Assembly: GCA_049287565.1 (NCBI GenBank)
Contig: JBAQGA010000052.1
Coordinates: 1 to 16,254 of the forward strand
Source: UBA8522 sp049287565
GTDB lineage: Bacteria > Acidobacteriota > Aminicenantia > Aminicenantales > UBA8522
DNA: 16,254 bases
Reading direction: 5' to 3'
Part shown: positions 1 through 5,991 of the stretch, piece by piece
Position numbering within the stretch: position 1 is the stretch's first letter
How the letters are laid out: the number at the start of each line of letters is the position of its first letter
Position numbers and translations under genes: made by a program
The notes under the pieces: generated by a model
The model's database searches: none
The model's input: the letters and a program-made list of their open reading frames with translations, nothing else
What the model was told of the DNA's origin: nothing

Positions 1-33
1 TTGCTTGTGATGGTCCACACCGATAAAATACAC
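1..33 (-). CDS. IS110-family transposase, N-terminal fragment (cut by window edge)
   Basis: Only the first 11 codons lie in the window, read leftward from a GTG at 33. They translate as (V/M)YFIGVDHHKQ. A hydrophobic strand followed by G-[IV]-D-x-H-K is the hallmark start of IS110-family DEDD recombinases; its Asp is the first catalytic acid. A strong ribosome-binding site, AAGGAGGTG, sits on the minus strand at 39-47, with seven bases between GGAGG (41-45) and the GTG, so this start is well supported. Enzymes of this family move insertion sequences by site-specific recombination and, in characterised members, are guided by a bridge RNA encoded in the non-coding end of the element. The match rests on 11 residues, and the rest of the gene lies outside the window, so it could also be a truncated remnant. 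Confidence 0.7.
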   Translation of the reverse strand, partial: MYFIGVDHHKQ

Positions 34-36
34 CTG

Positions 37-103
37 CGCACCTCCTTTTTAAATTTCCAGTCGACGAGTAATCTATCACAGTATTACCCGTCAAGGAGGT
101 GCG
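37..103 (-). promoter_or_regulatory. Long hairpin sequestering the transposase ribosome-binding site
   Basis: On the minus strand an 11-bp perfect stem (CGCACCTCCTT at 103-93 with AAGGAGGTGCG at 47-37) is stacked on a 10-bp stem (92-83 with 72-63) that has one G-U pair. The loop has 10 bases and a 15-base bulge lies on the 3' side (62-48). The 3' arm of the outer stem contains the transposase Shine-Dalgarno sequence. On the plus strand the G-U pair would be an A-C mismatch, which favours a minus-strand RNA. Hiding the start site in transcripts that read in from outside is a known way insertion sequences limit transposase synthesis. The hairpin may also belong to a structured guide RNA of the element end. 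Confidence 0.65.
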
Positions 104-120
104 TTTCGCTATCATGTTAC

Positions 121-157
121 CTGAACCTTCGAGGTCGCTTATCGATTCCCAAGTTGT
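121..157 (-). repeat. 37-nt segment shared with the pre-dnaX element
   Basis: Read on the minus strand, this segment matches plus-strand positions 6055-6091 at 33 of 37 bases, with mismatches at 123, 141, 144 and 156 here. The shared core includes AACTTGGGAAT and GCGACCTCGAAGGTT. Similarity stops on the transposase side, and in both copies the AACTTGGGAAT end faces away from the body. It is either the tip of the IS110-type element or a remnant of a repeat into which that element inserted. Confidence 0.75.
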
Positions 158-197
158 TCTTCATATATGCAAGGAAGCTACACCATCATTCGTGAAA

Positions 198-226
198 TTG
201 GAGATGCTTTCGAGATGTGGTAAAAT
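198..226 (+). promoter_or_regulatory. Probable sigma-70 promoter of tadA
   Basis: A -35-like TTGGAG (198-203) and a -10 TAAAAT (221-226) are separated by 17 bases. Transcription would start near 233 and give a leader of about 34 bases before tadA. It lies just outside the repeat segment at 121-157, so the mobile element ends upstream of this promoter and leaves tadA expression intact. Confidence 0.55.
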
Positions 227-266
227 CGACCACGGAAAAGTAAAGAATTCGTTTGGGCCGAGCCAA

Positions 267-713
267 ATGACAGACGACGAAAAGCACATGCGACAGGCGC
301 TGGCCCAGGCCAAAAGGGCCGGAGAGAGGGGAGAGGTGCCCGTCGGCGCTATCGTCGTCTCCGGCGGAAAAGTCTTGAGCCGCGGTTATAACCGGCCGGT
401 CAGCCGGAATGACCCGACAGCGCATGCCGAGGTCGTGGCTATCCGGAAGGCCGGCCGGAGAAGAGGGAATTTCCGGTTGAACGACTGCGATCTTTATGTC
501 ACTCTCGAGCCCTGTGCCATGTGCATGGGTGCCGCCGTCCAGGCCCGGCTGAGGCGGGTGGTGTTCGGAGCCCTGGATCCGAAGTCGGGCGCCGTACGGT
601 CGGTCATGAGGTTCCCGTTCAGGAAGATGAACCACCGGCCGCAAGTCAAGGGAGGCGTGTTAGCGGAGGAATGCGGCCGCATTTTAAGAGATTTTTTTGT
701 AGCCAAGCGCTAA
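267..713 (+). CDS. tadA: tRNA-specific adenosine deaminase TadA
   Basis: TadA deaminates A34 to inosine in the anticodon of tRNA-Arg(ACG), which lets it read CGU, CGC and CGA codons. It is cytosolic and zinc-dependent. The 148-residue protein carries the cytidine/deoxycytidylate deaminase fold: HAE at 53-55 (zinc ligand His53, proton-shuttle Glu55) and the PCxxC zinc motif EPCAMC at 81-86 (Cys83, Cys86). The C-terminal segment, ending ILRDFFVAKR, is typical of bacterial TadA. The reading frame is open upstream to 99, but the ATG at 267 gives normal family length and follows the promoter at 198-226. The ribosome-binding site is weak. Genes for TadA often lie close to tRNA-Ser genes and dnaX, as here. 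Confidence 0.93.
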   Translation: MTDDEKHMRQALAQAKRAGERGEVPVGAIVVSGGKVLSRGYNRPVSRNDPTAHAEVVAIRKAGRRRGNFRLNDCDLYVTLEPCAMCMGAAVQARLRRVVFGALDPKSGAVRSVMRFPFRKMNHRPQVKGGVLAEECGRILRDFFVAKR

Positions 714-779
714 AAAAGGATTATTGGCAATGGCTTCTGCTATTCCAGCTAGCGCCAGCAGGAGCGACTCAATTTTTGG

Positions 780-821
780 TTGAGATCGCCACAGCATCTT
801 CGATGCTTCGCGATGACACAA
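780..821. repeat. REP-like palindromic intergenic sequence
   Basis: A nested palindrome occupies the gap between tadA and the first tRNA. The outer stem is ATCGC (785-789) with GCGAT (810-814), and the inner stem is AGCATC (793-798) with GATGCT (802-807) around a three-base loop. The order GAGATCGCCAC ... GCGATGACA resembles the short palindromes that are scattered in many copies between genes in numerous bacterial genomes. No second copy is visible in this window, so its repeat nature is inferred from the pattern. It has no T-tract, so it is not an intrinsic terminator. Confidence 0.45.
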
Positions 822-832
822 AGACATGAAGC

Positions 833-924
833 GGAGAGGTGGCCGAGTGGTTGAAGGCGACGGTCTCGAAAACCGTTATCCTGAGCAATCGGGATCGTGG
901 GTTCGAATCCCACCCTCTCCGCCA
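833..924 (+). tRNA. tRNA-Ser (anticodon CGA)
   Basis: This is a complete class II tRNA. The acceptor stem is GGAGAGG (833-839) with CCTCTCC (914-920), followed by discriminator G921 and an encoded CCA (922-924). The anticodon stem ACGGT/ACCGT encloses loop CTCGAAA, with the anticodon CGA at 867-869, which reads UCG. A long variable arm lies between the anticodon and T arms, and the T arm contains GGTTCGAATCC. The homoserine dehydrogenase gene begins directly behind it. Confidence 0.97.
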
Positions 925-949
925 GTTCATTCTCCCGGAGAAAAGCGTC

Positions 950-1987
950 ATCAACGAACCTAAGAAACCGGTATCACTCGTCCTGGCGGGATTCGGCCAT
1001 GTCGGAAAAGCGTTCGTCGCGCTTCTTCAGGAAAAAAGCAAGCCCCTGCGGAAACGTTACGGCCTTGATCTCAACCTCAAGGCCGCCTTGAAATCCGACG
1101 GAGGCTTCATTGCCGAGACGGACCTTCTGGAATATGGACTGGCTGAGATGTGGGCCGGGCCAAGCGGCGGCCAGGCGTTCTGGAAGGCCGATCTTGCCGT
1201 GGAAGCGGTTCTGAAAAATATCGAGCCCGGGGTTCTGGTCGAATGCACGCCTTCCAACCTTCAAACCGGGGAGCCTGGATTCAGACATATCCAGGCGGCT
1301 CTCGAAAACGGCTGGCATGTGGTGACGGCCAACAAAGGACCCCTTGTCGTTGCCTTCAAGAGTTTGCTGAAGCTAGCCCGAGAAAACCGCCTGTCCCTTG
1401 GATACAGCGGGGCGACGGCCGCCGCCCTGCCGACGCTCGACGTCGGGCTTTATTCCTTGGCCGGAGCAGAGATCCTCTCCATTGAGGGAATCCTGAACGG
1501 GACATCCAACTTCATCCTAACAAGAATGGGGGAGGGAGCGACGTTCGAGGAGGCACTCAAGGACGCTCAGGCCAGAGGGATCGGCGAACACAACCCGGCG
1601 CTCGATGTCGAGGGCTGGGACACGGCCGCAAAACTCCTGCTCATCGCCAACTCCGTGTTGGGGCTTGAACTCACTCTCAAAGACATCAAGGTCAAAGGGA
1701 TCACCGCAATTCCACCCTCACTCGTCTCAGGCGCAAGGAGAGAAGGGAAGGCCCTCAAACTGATCGGAAAAATCAGGCGGACCGAAGGCCGATGGAGCGC
1801 CGAGGTTTCACCAAGCACCATCGAGGCCGGACATCCGCTCTTCCATGTCGACGGCACGAACAAGGGGATCACGTTTTTAACGGATACCATGGGTGCCGTT
1901 ACAGTCACGGGCGGAAAGTCCGACCCGCAAGGCGCAGCCGCCGCCCTCCTCAAGGACATCATCCACACCTTCGTCTCTCTTCCCTAA
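950..1987 (+). CDS. hom: Homoserine dehydrogenase (short form, no ACT domain)
   Basis: It catalyses NAD(P)H-dependent reduction of aspartate semialdehyde to homoserine, the branch step to threonine and methionine. An N-terminal Rossmann motif GFGHVG (residues 14-19 from the start used here) is followed by VECTPSN, TANKGP, the catalytic-domain signature NGTSNFILTRM and GWDTAAKLL, whose Asp and Lys match the family's catalytic pair. At about 345 residues it has no C-terminal ACT domain, so classical threonine inhibition is unlikely. The start is unusual. The frame is open back into the tRNA, but no ATG, GTG or TTG lies between the tRNA end (924) and the nucleotide-binding motif. ATC at 950 has GGAG (937-940) nine bases upstream and is the best candidate; ATT at 929 or a start inside the tRNA at 839 or 851 are alternatives. 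The function is secure and the start is not. Confidence 0.9.
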   Translation: MNEPKKPVSLVLAGFGHVGKAFVALLQEKSKPLRKRYGLDLNLKAALKSDGGFIAETDLLEYGLAEMWAGPSGGQAFWKADLAVEAVLKNIEPGVLVECTPSNLQTGEPGFRHIQAALENGWHVVTANKGPLVVAFKSLLKLARENRLSLGYSGATAAALPTLDVGLYSLAGAEILSIEGILNGTSNFILTRMGEGATFEEALKDAQARGIGEHNPALDVEGWDTAAKLLLIANSVLGLELTLKDIKVKGITAIPPSLVSGARREGKALKLIGKIRRTEGRWSAEVSPSTIEAGHPLFHVDGTNKGITFLTDTMGAVTVTGGKSDPQGAAAALLKDIIHTFVSLP

Positions 1988-2070
1988 ATTGCGGAAAGCA
2001 AGATTTTGGATATCATCCCGAAACCACGCTATTGCAAAGAAATGAAATCCGAATGTTGCTTAAGAAAATG

Positions 2071-2171
2071 ACGGGTGGCACGGCGGTAGTCTCCGCCCGC
2101 CCGCAGCCAATGGTGGCGGGTGGGCGGGTCTTAGGCGAGGACGGACGGAGACGCGCCGTGACGGGGCCCGT
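2071..2171 (+). ncRNA. Candidate structured RNA: rod of four stacked stems
   Basis: Nested complementary segments form a long rod. ACGGG (2071-2075) pairs with CCCGT (2167-2171), CACGGCG (2079-2085) with CGCCGTG (2154-2160), and GTCTCCG (2089-2095) with CGGAGAC (2146-2152). CCCGCCCGC (2096-2104) pairs with GCGGGTGGG (2116-2124) through one G-U pair. An 11-base apical loop and a 21-base bulge (2125-2145) complete it. The G-U pair would be C-A on the other strand, which favours plus-strand transcription. It lies in the homoserine dehydrogenase-tRNA gap and matches no RNA family I recognise. It has no SRP apical motif and no terminal T-tract. High GC content raises the chance of fortuitous pairing. 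Confidence 0.45.
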
Positions 2172-2187
2172 TGCTCCTTTCAGAAAA

Positions 2188-2216
2188 TTGACCTGATTAT
2201 CCTTTTCTGCTAATTT
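2188..2216 (+). promoter_or_regulatory. Probable sigma-70 promoter upstream of tRNA-Ser(TGA)
   Basis: TTGACC (2188-2193) and TAATTT (2211-2216) are separated by exactly 17 bases. Transcription would start near 2223, which leaves a leader of about 35 bases before the mature tRNA at 2258. A terminator-like hairpin (2231-2251) lies within that leader. Confidence 0.5.
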
Positions 2217-2230
2217 GAATACTTCCTGAG

Positions 2231-2251
2231 GGCTTCTCAAGCCACTTTTTT
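2231..2251 (+). terminator. Terminator-like hairpin with T6 tract before tRNA-Ser(TGA)
   Basis: GGCTT (2231-2235) pairs with AAGCC (2239-2243) around loop CTC, followed by AC and six T residues (2246-2251). The stem is short (5 bp), so termination may be partial. It would end readthrough from homoserine dehydrogenase, but it also lies between the apparent promoter at 2188-2216 and the tRNA. Confidence 0.45.
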
Positions 2252-2257
2252 AGAAGC

Positions 2258-2350
<93 letters not shown>

Positions 2351-2412
2351 GTTGAACGCTATTTATGATATCGAGCGAGCGGCGCTGATCGTTGAACAAG
2401 GAGGAATAACCT

Positions 2413-3618
2413 ATGGATACTCGAGACCTTATCTATCTGGAGGACCTTTACGGAGCCCACAACTACCACCCCCTGGACGCCGTGCTCACCAAGGGCAAGG
2501 GCATCTGGGCCTGGGATGTAGAGGGCAATAAATACCTCGATTTCCTGAGCGGCTACTCCGCCGTCAACCAGGGCCACTGCCATCCGCGGATCGTCAAGAC
2601 CGTCCAGCAGCAGGCCAAGCGCCTGACCTTGACATCGCGCGCCTTTCGCAACGACCAGTGGCCGCTCCTGGCCAAAGAACTCTGCGACCTGACCGGCTAT
2701 GAGATGGTCCTGCCCATGAACTCGGGCGCCGAATCGATCGAAACGGCCATCAAGGTGGCCCGCAAATGGGCTTACCAGAAGAAGGGCATCCCCCAGGACA
2801 GGGCGGAGATCATCGCCTGCTCCAACAATTTCCACGGCCGCACCGTAACCATCATCAGTTTTTCGACCGAACCCCTTTACCGGAACGATTTCGGTCCCTT
2901 TACTCCCGGGTTCGTGATCGTGCCCTTCGGAGACAGCGGAGCGCTGCGACAGGCGATCTCCCCCCACACGGCGGCCTTCCTGGTCGAGCCGATCCAGGCC
3001 GAGGCCGGAATCCTCATCCCGCCGCCCGGCTATCTCAAGGCGGCGAAAGAGATCTGCGCCGAGAACAATGTCCTCTTCATAGCCGACGAGATCCAGACGG
3101 GCCTGGGCCGCACGGGGAAGGTTTTCGCTTCTGAACATGAGGGCGTCCGACCGGACATGGTCGTTATCGGCAAGTCCCTGGGTGGCGGCTGTTACCCCAT
3201 CTCGGCCACGCTGGCCTCACGGGACGTCCTGGGTGTTCTCAAACCGGGCGAGCACGGTTCCACCTTCGGTGGAAACCCCCTGGCCTGCGCGGCGGCCAGA
3301 GCGGCGCTCCGGGTCACTCTGGAAGAGAAGCTCATCGACAACGCCAAGGAGCAGGGGAGCTACTTCATCGAAAAGCTCCGAAAGATCAAGAGCCGGCACA
3401 TCAAGGAAGTCCGGGGTCGAGGGCTCCTCATCGGCATCGAGCTTAAGCCCGAGGCCGGAGGCGCCCGCCGTTTCTGCGAAGAGCTTAAGAAAGAGGGACT
3501 GCTCTGCAAGGAAACTCACGAAAACGTCATCCGCTTTGCCCCGCCTCTGATCATCAAACAGAAAGACCTCGACTGGGCTTTCCGCCGTGTCAAGCGGGTC
3601 TTTAAGCGGCTGAAATAA
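2413..3618 (+). CDS. rocD: Ornithine aminotransferase
   Basis: This class III PLP-dependent aminotransferase moves the delta-amino group of ornithine to 2-oxoglutarate, giving glutamate semialdehyde in arginine/proline metabolism. The 401-residue protein has the family's full length. NSGAESIETAIKVARKW and FHGRT bind the cofactor phosphate and ring. Asp225 in ADEIQTGLGRTG contacts the pyridine nitrogen, and Lys254 in VIGKSLGGG forms the Schiff base. TFGGNPLAC closes the dimer site. The early blocks LDFLSGYSAVNQGHCHPRI and LTSRAFRND are characteristic of ornithine aminotransferases rather than acetylornithine or GABA enzymes. AAGGAGG lies seven bases before the ATG. It begins 63 bases after tRNA-Ser(TGA) and looks monocistronic. 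Acetylornithine aminotransferase is the main alternative and is less likely. Confidence 0.9.
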   Translation: MDTRDLIYLEDLYGAHNYHPLDAVLTKGKGIWAWDVEGNKYLDFLSGYSAVNQGHCHPRIVKTVQQQAKRLTLTSRAFRNDQWPLLAKELCDLTGYEMVLPMNSGAESIETAIKVARKWAYQKKGIPQDRAEIIACSNNFHGRTVTIISFSTEPLYRNDFGPFTPGFVIVPFGDSGALRQAISPHTAAFLVEPIQAEAGILIPPPGYLKAAKEICAENNVLFIADEIQTGLGRTGKVFASEHEGVRPDMVVIGKSLGGGCYPISATLASRDVLGVLKPGEHGSTFGGNPLACAAARAALRVTLEEKLIDNAKEQGSYFIEKLRKIKSRHIKEVRGRGLLIGIELKPEAGGARRFCEELKKEGLLCKETHENVIRFAPPLIIKQKDLDWAFRRVKRVFKRLK

Positions 3619-3786
3619 TTGCCCATGGGGCAAAAAACATGAAGTTGTACCTTCGCTCGCGAGGGTTCTCAAGGACATTCTTGACCGGCAGACGACAGAA
3701 ATCGATTAAGGTTGCACCTGTCCCTTTTTGAGGACATAATAAGGGGTGAAAACAGCCATTGCTCATTGACGACAGGGGAATTTGGA

Positions 3787-3803
3787 TTGGCACGCTATTT
3801 GCT
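3787..3803 (+). promoter_or_regulatory. Sigma-54 (RpoN) promoter
   Basis: TTGGCACG (3787-3794), four bases, then TTGCT (3799-3803) is an almost exact match to the -24/-12 consensus TGGCACG-N4-TTGCW. The invariant GG (3789-3790) and GC (3801-3802) are separated by the required 10 bases. Transcription would start near 3814, directly before the ribosome-binding site GGAGG (3816-3820) of the lipoprotein gene. The leader would be only about 16 bases. Such promoters need an AAA+ enhancer-binding activator, none of which is encoded here. Confidence 0.8.
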
Positions 3804-3829
3804 TAATCCTTTAGTGGAGGAAAAAGGCA

Positions 3830-5005
3830 ATGAGAAAGAACGCTTGGGTCATCATTCTCGGACTTTTATTCATTTCAAGCTGCATTGTATATGTTCCAGT
3901 CGACGAGGGATCGTATCCGCCGCCGGCCCGCGAAAGGCCCTATGAAGGAGATCAATACGATTATCCCTCTGACATCGATTATGGGTACTTTTACGAACAC
4001 CTTTCTCCACATGGGACCTGGGTCCAATATGCGCCCTATGGGTATGTGTGGATTCCCCGGCAGACGGCCTATCGCTGGCGTCCCTACACCGACGGTCGCT
4101 GGGCCTGGACGAACTCCGGGTGGACCTGGATTTCGTATTACAACTGGGGTTGGATCCCCTTCCACTACGGCCGCTGGGGCCACGACAGACGCTTGGGCTG
4201 GTTTTGGGTCCCGGGAACGATCTGGGCACCCGCCTGGGTCACTTGGCGCTGGGGCACCACGTATATCGGCTGGGCTCCTCTGTCGCCAGGCGTAGAGTTC
4301 GTGGCCGGCGTGGGGATCGGCTCTCTGCCCTATGACTTTCCGGATTCCTACTGGGTTTTCATCGAAGGCCGCTATTTCCAGCATGACGATTTCAGCCGCT
4401 ATATCCTTCCCTTCGAGAGGAACCGCACCATCGTCCGGCTGACCGTCCATAAGGCCAACCTCTCCGTGAGCAACCGCCAGCTGCTCAACCAGGGAGTGGA
4501 TGTCGAACAGGTCGCTCATCTGACCCGCAGCAAGGTCAACCGCTATGAGATCGAAGAAGGTCAGCGTCCCGAATTGAGCGGAATCAGCGGCGACAGGGTC
4601 CGGATTTACCGGCCGGCCGTGCGGAAGAATGAAGCGGCCAAGCCGACCGCCTATCTCCGGCAGGAGGAAGCCGAATCCAGGCTGCCCGAGATCCGCTCCA
4701 GCGATCTGGAAAAGAAACTCTCCCCTGTGGAGCGCGAGCAAAGGCTGAATGAAGAGCAGAAAAAAGAGATGCGTCTGCTCGAGGAAAGCCAGGAAAGGGA
4801 AAATGCCGAGCTCAGAAAAAGGATCGAAGATGAGAAGAAACTCGCCTCCTCTCAGGCTGAAAGGGCCCAGGTCGAGAAGGAAGGCGAGGTCAAGGCTTCG
4901 CGGTTGAAAAAGGAGCATGCCGAGGAGAAGTCCGAAATCTCCGAACGCCATCAAGAAGAGAAAAAGGTCGTCAAGGGCAAAATCAAGAAAAAAGACAACG
5001 ACTGA
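3830..5005 (+). CDS. Predicted lipoprotein with Trp/Tyr-rich domain (DUF6600-like) and charged coiled-coil tail
   Basis: A short basic N-terminus and hydrophobic helix end in FISSC, so Cys18 is a probable lipidation site and the protein likely faces the periplasm or outer membrane. Residues 50-150 are very rich in Trp, Tyr and Gly, with repeating Y/W-G-x-W units such as YYNWGWIPFHYGRWG and GTTYIGWAPLSPG. This resembles the DUF6600 group of envelope proteins of unknown function. The segment from about residue 270 to the end is a dense Lys/Glu/Arg region, with runs such as EEKSEISERHQEEKK, expected to form a long helix or coiled coil. The start has a good ribosome-binding site and sits behind a sigma-54 promoter, which suggests regulation by stress or a two-component system. 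No enzymatic motif is visible. It converges with the transporter gene, with 15 bases between the stops. Confidence 0.8.
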   Translation: MRKNAWVIILGLLFISSCIVYVPVDEGSYPPPARERPYEGDQYDYPSDIDYGYFYEHLSPHGTWVQYAPYGYVWIPRQTAYRWRPYTDGRWAWTNSGWTWISYYNWGWIPFHYGRWGHDRRLGWFWVPGTIWAPAWVTWRWGTTYIGWAPLSPGVEFVAGVGIGSLPYDFPDSYWVFIEGRYFQHDDFSRYILPFERNRTIVRLTVHKANLSVSNRQLLNQGVDVEQVAHLTRSKVNRYEIEEGQRPELSGISGDRVRIYRPAVRKNEAAKPTAYLRQEEAESRLPEIRSSDLEKKLSPVEREQRLNEEQKKEMRLLEESQERENAELRKRIEDEKKLASSQAERAQVEKEGEVKASRLKKEHAEEKSEISERHQEEKKVVKGKIKKKDND

Positions 5006-5020
5006 GCCGGATCGCCGTCC

Positions 5021-5905
5021 TCAGTCCCGATGCCGAGGACTTTCCCCTAAGGTGACGAAAAGGACGGCGGCCAGGATGACCGCGCCGCCGCCGAGGGTTC
5101 GGAAAGAGGGCCTTTCGGCCAGAAATATAAACGCCAAAGCAATCCCATAGACGGGCTCGAGGCTGCTGATTATACTTGCCGTCCGGGCCCGCACCCGGCG
5201 CATCCCCCGGATGAAGAGCGTGTGGGAGCCGGCTGTGCAAACGACTCCGAGGACAACCAGGAGCCCCAGATCCCTGGCGGCCAAGCGGCCGGGCGCCATA
5301 ATTACCAGGGATGGCAGGAGGAAGAAAGCCGCGAAAAGATCCTGGAAAAAGGCGATCGCCGGGCTGGAATAATGCGCTACCAACCGCCGATTAAACAATG
5401 TCAGGACGGCGAATGTCAGCCCCGAAAGCAGCCCCCACAAGACTCCTCTGTAGACCGAATCGGCCAAGTCAAAGCGGGGAACGATCAAGAAAATTCCGGC
5501 CAGGCATATGCCGGCGGCGAAGAGGCTCTGCCAATCGAATCTCTCCCGAAAAAATAGGGGTTCTAGGAGGACAGTGAAAACTGGGAAACAAGAGTAGGAA
5601 AGAAGCCCTACGGCCACCGAAGAAACCTGGATCGCCTGAAAAAATGCGGTCCAGTGTATCGCCAGAAGGACGCCGAGAAGAACAAGCAGGGCGGTCTTCA
5701 TGCGGAGAATGGGCCGCAAGTTCTGCTTTTTCCACCAAAGTATAACACCCAAGGCCAGGCTGGCGAAAAAGACTCGTCCCAGGACGATCAAGGGAGGGGA
5801 AAGGACGAGCCACTTCCCGAACAATCCGGCCAGGCCGAACAGGACGGTGGCCAGGTGGATTTCCAGGAGGCTGCTCCGCCGCGCCAGAAATATGCTTTTC
5901 TTCAA
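5021..5905 (-). CDS. EamA/DMT-superfamily transporter
   Basis: This is a 294-residue inner-membrane protein with about ten hydrophobic helices arranged as two EamA repeats, the architecture of drug/metabolite exporters of the RhaT/YdcZ/RarD type. Visible features are the first-repeat stretch with GLAGLFGKW and LARVF-like helix LGRVFFASLALGVILWW, and the second repeat containing LLSGLTFAVLTLFNRRLV and SSLEPVYGIALAFIFLAERPS. SLEPV followed by an acidic GE/AE pair is a common EamA signature. The substrate cannot be told from sequence. The frame is open to 6043, but the promoter at 5918-5946 places the RNA start near 5911, so the TTG at 5905, which gives normal family length, is preferred. That would make the mRNA almost leaderless. 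Confidence 0.82.
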   Translation of the reverse strand: MKKSIFLARRSSLLEIHLATVLFGLAGLFGKWLVLSPPLIVLGRVFFASLALGVILWWKKQNLRPILRMKTALLVLLGVLLAIHWTAFFQAIQVSSVAVGLLSYSCFPVFTVLLEPLFFRERFDWQSLFAAGICLAGIFLIVPRFDLADSVYRGVLWGLLSGLTFAVLTLFNRRLVAHYSSPAIAFFQDLFAAFFLLPSLVIMAPGRLAARDLGLLVVLGVVCTAGSHTLFIRGMRRVRARTASIISSLEPVYGIALAFIFLAERPSFRTLGGGAVILAAVLFVTLGESPRHRD

Positions 5906-5917
5906 ATTAGCGCCAGG

Positions 5918-5946
5918 ATTATAAAGGCAAGTCAAACGAATCACAA
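5918..5946 (-). promoter_or_regulatory. Probable sigma-70 promoter of the EamA transporter gene
   Basis: On the minus strand TTGTGA (5946-5941) is followed after 17 bases by a perfect TATAAT (5923-5918). The predicted RNA start near 5911 is only about six bases before the TTG start codon. There is no room for a ribosome-binding site, so either translation is near-leaderless or the true start lies further downstream. Confidence 0.55.
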
Positions 5947-5991
5947 ACAATATATGTCCATAATCCCATTCAGACAGGCGAACGGCGCAAG

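Noticed and set aside
99..266. Longer N-terminus for TadA
   Set aside because: The extra 56 residues have no family similarity and overlap the repeat segment and promoter; the ATG at 267 gives normal length.
1988..2257. SRP (4.5S) RNA, often found between tadA and dnaX
   Set aside because: The conserved apical segment with the GGAA-type loop and AGCAG motif is absent here and also in 6044-6415.
3619..3633. TTGCCC-ATG-GGGCAA hairpin after ornithine aminotransferase
   Set aside because: It is followed by A residues, not T, so it is not an intrinsic terminator on the plus strand, and there is no minus-strand gene ending there.
3650..3665. Small hairpin CCTTCG-CTCG-GAGGG type in the gap before the sigma-54 promoter
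   Set aside because: It is short, has one wobble and a tight loop, with no flanking signal; chance is likely.
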